Below, piece after piece: positions 59,520-64,000 of a stretch of DNA of 64,000 nt. The stretch comes from Zygnema cylindricum (Eukaryota > Streptophyta > Zygnematophyceae > Zygnematales > Zygnemataceae): contig JBBHKE010001194.1 of the NCBI GenBank assembly GCA_037447655.1, forward strand, positions 1 through 64,000. The letters run 5' to 3'. The translations under genes were made by a program, and so were the position numbers. Positions within the stretch are counted from its first letter, which is position 1, and the number at the start of each line of letters is the position of its first letter. The notes under the pieces were generated by a model. The model was not told the DNA's origin. It was given only the letters and a program-made list of their open reading frames with translations, and did no database searches.

Positions 59520-62500
59520 ACGTTTCTTAAACTTCTAACGTAACTTCTTTTTTTTTACTTTTCACGTTTTTTGTCCGTCTTAAAAGTAGAGATGCGCCAA
59601 ACTTCTGATCATAAAACTGTGTCCCTTGAACTTAAAAAGGGGGTCGAGGGAGGAATGTGGTTGGTGCTCATAACCTACAAGAGGCGAGGGAGAGAAAGCC
59701 GTGTATAAAGCAAAAGCATGGATGAAATAAAAACAAAAAGAGACAATAAGAAAGGTAGAGAGTTCATCTTAGTTTTTAAAGTTATGTTTTCCATTACGAA
59801 GAGAAAAAATACCTACTATTATAAGGACAACACTTTCCAGGACAAGTAATTATATGAGACGCCATAATTGGACCAATTCGAAAGACCCCTTAATTAGAAC
59901 GTAAGTTAAAATAAGACTACATTCAAAAAGAACAACAGTAAACCATCCGAGTACCTGGGAACAAAATTGGAAGGCAATTGGAAAAAACGAATACGTGTTA
60001 TAAGTAGAATCGATAAAAGCAAGGAAGCCTAAAAGAGAGCAACGAAAAGGTACTAATCATTGAACTAGATATACGGAATAGGACGGGATTTTGAATAAAA
60101 CCATAAAGTACAAACTATTTGCTAGGCACGAAATTAGATTGTAATGCGCTGACTTTGACACTTACCTTTCATGCTAACAAATGGAAGTACTATTTTCCTT
60201 TATCCACCTTTCAGACAAACTTCAAAATGATTAGGCGACAACATTATTTCAAATTCGTCAAGTTTGAAATTAACCATTTGATGTCCTACACACTTTGATA
60301 AACAAAATAAGATGAAAGGTTTGTCGAGAGCTCTCGTGGTACAAAAATAGTCACAAAAATAGTGAAAATAGTTCAACCCTAACAACAAATAGATATGGGC
60401 TTGACAAAAAGGCACGAATCTAATAAGAATGAACTACTGTGTATATCAGTTTACCTACTATTAAATTATTTCGATTATTTATGGACCGAATAACACTGTG
60501 AGGTTCAAATTCGACAACTGTAGTTACGTGATGGGTTGGTTCACCAGAGGGTTTTTATAGCGCCCATTCAATCAAAACAATCATCAAAATCAATCACTGA
60601 ACAGGTTATCACGAGACAAAGAACCAGAATAATTACTAAAGTGTCCTAACACAAGGTTTGTGTTTCCTTCTTGGACTTCTCCCGCTCTTCGCCGAGTATG
60701 GTAGTTTAATGAACAAGACAATTTTGTGATTACTCAATTCTTGTGAATGTCACGAAGTCGTATGAGGGTTTGTAAAATTGTATCCATCGGTGAAGTCTGT
60801 GTAGCCTAAGAAGATGCAATGCCCACTATGGCCTTTCGTGCAAACTTGTTTTAAGTTTAATTTTCCTCAAAATTATAAACGTTTCACGCAATGCTTTTGA
60901 GATGTTGTAGCTTAAATATAAAACCATTTTATATATGATGTGGAGTGGAGTTTTGTGGTGCATTCTTTATAAATCTATTTTTTAGGTGTATATGTTGTTA
61001 AAGGCCTCTCCCAAAAACTTCTATTACGTTCCGTCCACGACCATCATGCTATGTGTTGTTTCGACCATTGTCCAATTCATCTGCTCAATTATTCTATCAT
61101 GTTATAACGTGTAAGGAGCCAACTTTTGGTGGCCAATCTCTTCGACTTAAACGAACTTGATAGACTAAGTACTCAGATCCCTTGTCGCTTTAAACCCTTG
61201 ATTATTTGCGTTTGCTTCCTCCCTAATTAACGTAGTTGTACTTCCAACACTCAACGATAAGATGGACTTTGTTATAAACATTTCCTATATCGCTTGCCGC
61301 AATTTTTATCGCCCTTGCCTTTGCATTTCGTTTTGTTTGTTGCCAATATTGCGTTGTCTATGCTCTCCGCAATTGACGTCGACCTCCTAAACAGGGTAGC
61401 AATTGTGTCGAAATCATCTTTGAACCTCATTCCATCTCTAAGCGCTTGGATCTTTTTGATCCATCCAACTAAAACTATGTTTAATTGTACCAGTAAAGAT
61501 AACAAAAGGTGAGTAGCCTTATCTTTGACAGTATAAGGACTCATCATTTTTTTTTACGATTGTTAAGCAATGCGTACAACGCTTTTTGAGCAATCATGTC
61601 AGCATAAAGTGTGGCTCTTTACATAAAGTTGTCGTGATGTCTCTTCCTTTTTTGAAATGAGATAGCATATCAACCGATTTACTCGTAGATTCAACAGCGC
61701 CCTCTATCTTTCAAGCTTTGGGAAACTGGGCAACCTTCTATAGTTGCTTAGTGTTTCTAAAATGTCAGTATGGTTTAAGGTGTCCTACATCTTGTATACC
61801 AAGACCAATCGAGCTACCAATGAAGGATGAGGGTCTTTCTATAGCTACTTCGAACAAGGCCATGGTATAGTATGTTCATAAACGTGATTTCTCTCATGTC
61901 ACCATCCTTGATATTAATTTTTCGGCATCAATTGTTGGTGCGTTAAGGACTACTGGAGTTGTTATCGGATCGGTCCGAGTTACTATTCCCAAACATCCTC
62001 CCTCCTTCAACGTTGTCTCATCATCGCATCCCCAAAATTAATAGTCGGTGCCTTTAAATTTTTCGAGCTAGTTGCGTGAGCCTATATCATGTTGATCCAA
62101 AATCACCCTAACAAGGTGTGGTCTATATGACACTTGTTAAGCTTAGCCATCTAAAAAAAAAGCAAAGACAAAATATCACCAAAGCAACACTAACAAATGC
62201 AAGGATTCTTAAGCCTGCAACAAATCAATTTACGAAAGCTTGATTGGTTAAGGTAGAGTCAAAAACATGTGAAGTAAATTGCTGCATACTTGGATACAAC
62301 GGAAAGTATACTGCTCCTTAATATCTTTTGGCAAAGTTATGATGTAATTGTTACAAAAAAATGTTGTATATGGAAAGTAATTGAACCTTTTGGATTTATA
62401 CCGGGCCAACTAACTTAAGGAACTATGTATGTTGTAAGAATACGCTAGACTGTCGAATGGCGTGTTTGTGGATTACAGTCCAACCAATCAACTCCATTGA

Positions 62501-63110
62501 ACTATGTCCACAAGCAGGTGCTCCAAGCCTTACATTAATCCATATGTTATAATTTTGAACGCGTTGCCCGAGCCTCTCATCCGTGTGCCAAACCATCACG
62601 CCCGCTCTCACCCTTTACTATCGGGTGATCCTTAGGAAATGTCGCGAATCAAAAACATATTTTTATTGGTATTTAAAGCTCATTATTTTTCCTTGTGAAG
62701 TCAAACAAGCATACCCGATCCAACACACCGACTAATAAAAAAATATATCTACGTCAAATGAACATCGCTATTGAAGTTATTATTATCACTAGTTTTAAAT
62801 TGGAATTCTGGTTGCACCCCTAAAACATTGAGTGGGCATTAATTATAAACAGCATAACGTACTCTTTTTTTTTAGTTAGCGTGCAAACAAAATATAAAGT
62901 TTGCTATAGATTTGCTCGTTTGGTTACAAACAAAAAAGAAGACCTTATTTCCAAAAAAGCGATGGTTAAACCATCAAGTACAAACCATGAGAGATATGAA
63001 ATTGAAGAGTTGAAAATCCCTAAGGACTAAAAAGTAAAAACACAACAAAGCAACACTAAAAACTTGAAACTGAAACATCTAACCCAACGAGTAAATGTAG
63101 TATTTTTCCC
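59520..63110. other. 3.6-kb region without recognised gene
   Basis: No frame with a recognisable domain. A minus-strand frame at 61272-61547 (91 codons, LVGWIKKIQALRDGMRFKDD) could be a relic but I cannot name it. Short sequence GTAAACCATCCGAGTACCTG at 59939 is one of four related copies (others near 57589, 58984 and 62962). Confidence 0.45.
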
Positions 63111-63112
63111 TT

Positions 63113-63330
63113 ATTCCAATTTCCAGGCGTTGAATCGTGTTGCTTTCGTCTCTTCCAAGCCGCCACTCCAATGTATATCGCTATCACTTTTGAGCCGTCG
63201 TAAGTGTTGCCAATTCACCATACCATAATATAAAAAAGTTAAAAACACACGAATAAATAAATAAATATAGCATTTTCGTTCATTCCAATTCCCAGGCGTT
63301 GAATCGAGTCGCTTTCGCCGCCACACAGCG
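63113..63330. repeat. Direct repeat pair
   Basis: TTCCAATTTCCAGGCGTTGA at about 63113 recurs as TTCCAATTCCCAGGCGTTGA at about 63284, followed in both by AATCG and GCTTTCG. Units are about 170 bases apart. In one minus frame they give ATRFNAWKLE and ATRFNAWELE. Significance unknown. Confidence 0.6.
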
Positions 63331-63479
63331 CGTATCGCCGCATGCCATAATGGCAAAACGGTCCCTTCGGTCGGCCACGATGCCGTGCAAAAGTACGAAG
63401 GGGTCGTTGGGTGAGATTTCGCTACACCACACGTTTCCCCCACTCCCACACTTCGTGACACTAGGAAGATAAGGAGGAG

Positions 63480-64000
63480 CCCTGTTCATCCACCCTCCTC
63501 CCCCATCATCCCTATCTCCCTCACCGCCTCCCTCCCTCCCTCCCTCCCTCCCTCCCCCTCGCCCTCTCTCTCCCTCTCTCTTATTTTTTCCCTCTTTGCC
63601 TTCCTCGTTCCCTATCTCTTTTTCACTTAACCGGCCGCTCTTCCTGCTCTCCCTCTTTCCTTCCTGCCCGCTCTCCCCGTTTCTTACCTCCCACTCAGTC
63701 CCTTGCCCTGTCTCGTTTCCCTCTTCCCCTCTTCCCCTCTTCCCCTCTTCCCCTCTTCCCCTCTTCCCCTCTTCCCCTCTTCCCCTCTTCCCCTCTTCCC
63801 CTCTTCCCCTCTTCCCCTTTTCCCCTCTTCCCCTCTTCCCCTCTTCCCCTCTTCCCCTCTTCCCCTCTTCCCCTCTTCCCCTCTTCCCCTCTTCCCCTCT
63901 TCCCCTCTTCCCCTCTTCCCCTCTTCCCCTCTTCCCCTCTTCCCCTCTTCCCCTCTTCGCCTCTTCCCCTCTTCGCCTCTTCGCCTCTTCGCCTCTTCCC
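63480..64000 (+). repeat. Pyrimidine-rich region and TCTTCCCC octamer array
   Basis: 63480-63711 is CT-rich, mixed sequence. From about 63712 to the window end it becomes an almost perfect 8-bp tandem repeat (TCTTCCCC), with variant units TCTTCGCC near the end. It continues out of the window. Confidence 0.95.

Noticed and set aside
61272-61547. 91-codon minus-strand frame with a basic tail
   Set aside because: Looks faintly like a retroelement gag but has no knuckle, no LTR or primer site nearby, and the flanks show no coding continuation.
63712-64000. CRISPR-like array
   Set aside because: It is a pure 8-bp tandem repeat without spacers, in a eukaryotic genome.

Overview
This is a eukaryotic nuclear window: AT-rich DNA, one gene with at least 16 recognised exons bounded by GT-AG introns, and the rest mostly transposons. 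The green lineage is my best guess. The retroelements use a primer site matching plant-type initiator tRNA-Met, and the one host gene is a cell-wall polysaccharide enzyme. The species cannot be fixed from the sequence alone.

Positions 1-11086 (minus strand) hold one large split gene whose 3' end lies outside the window. Joining exons by splice signals and codon phase gives this order: N-terminal membrane anchor, glycoside hydrolase family 26 (GH26) catalytic domain, a beta-rich linker domain, a transmembrane helix, ankyrin repeats, more membrane segments, and a BcsA/CesA-type family 2 glycosyltransferase (GT2). A predicted secreted-side polysaccharide hydrolase and a predicted cytosolic polysaccharide synthase therefore sit in one chain, with a membrane topology that fits both. 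This is the most interesting object in the window.

Positions 11.1-22.2 kb contain an upstream region with a MITE, a 69-bp minisatellite, a tRNA-like sequence, a decayed non-LTR retrotransposon with a C-terminal endonuclease domain (14.0-17.1 kb), further MITEs, and one complete copy of a ~710-bp terminal-inverted-repeat element (X3).

Positions 22.2-51.1 kb are a pile of nested Ty1/copia elements built into two adjacent direct copies of element X. X1 was hit by element 2, which was then hit by element 1 (nearly intact), element B and element 4 (minus strand). X2 was hit by a solo LTR and by element 3, which itself carries another solo LTR. Every copia insertion has a perfect 5-bp target duplication, so boundaries are exact. 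The copia families share odd traits: the gag start codon lies inside the LTR, the primer site is complementary to the anticodon arm of initiator tRNA-Met while also encoding gag, the LTRs carry an antisense tRNA-like A/B-box module and two conserved palindromes. One lineage has lost integrase and reverse transcriptase but kept gag.

Positions 51.1-64.0 kb hold no convincing host gene: MITEs, two decayed fragments of the non-LTR element, simple repeats, and long unassigned AT-rich stretches, ending in an octamer array that runs off the window.
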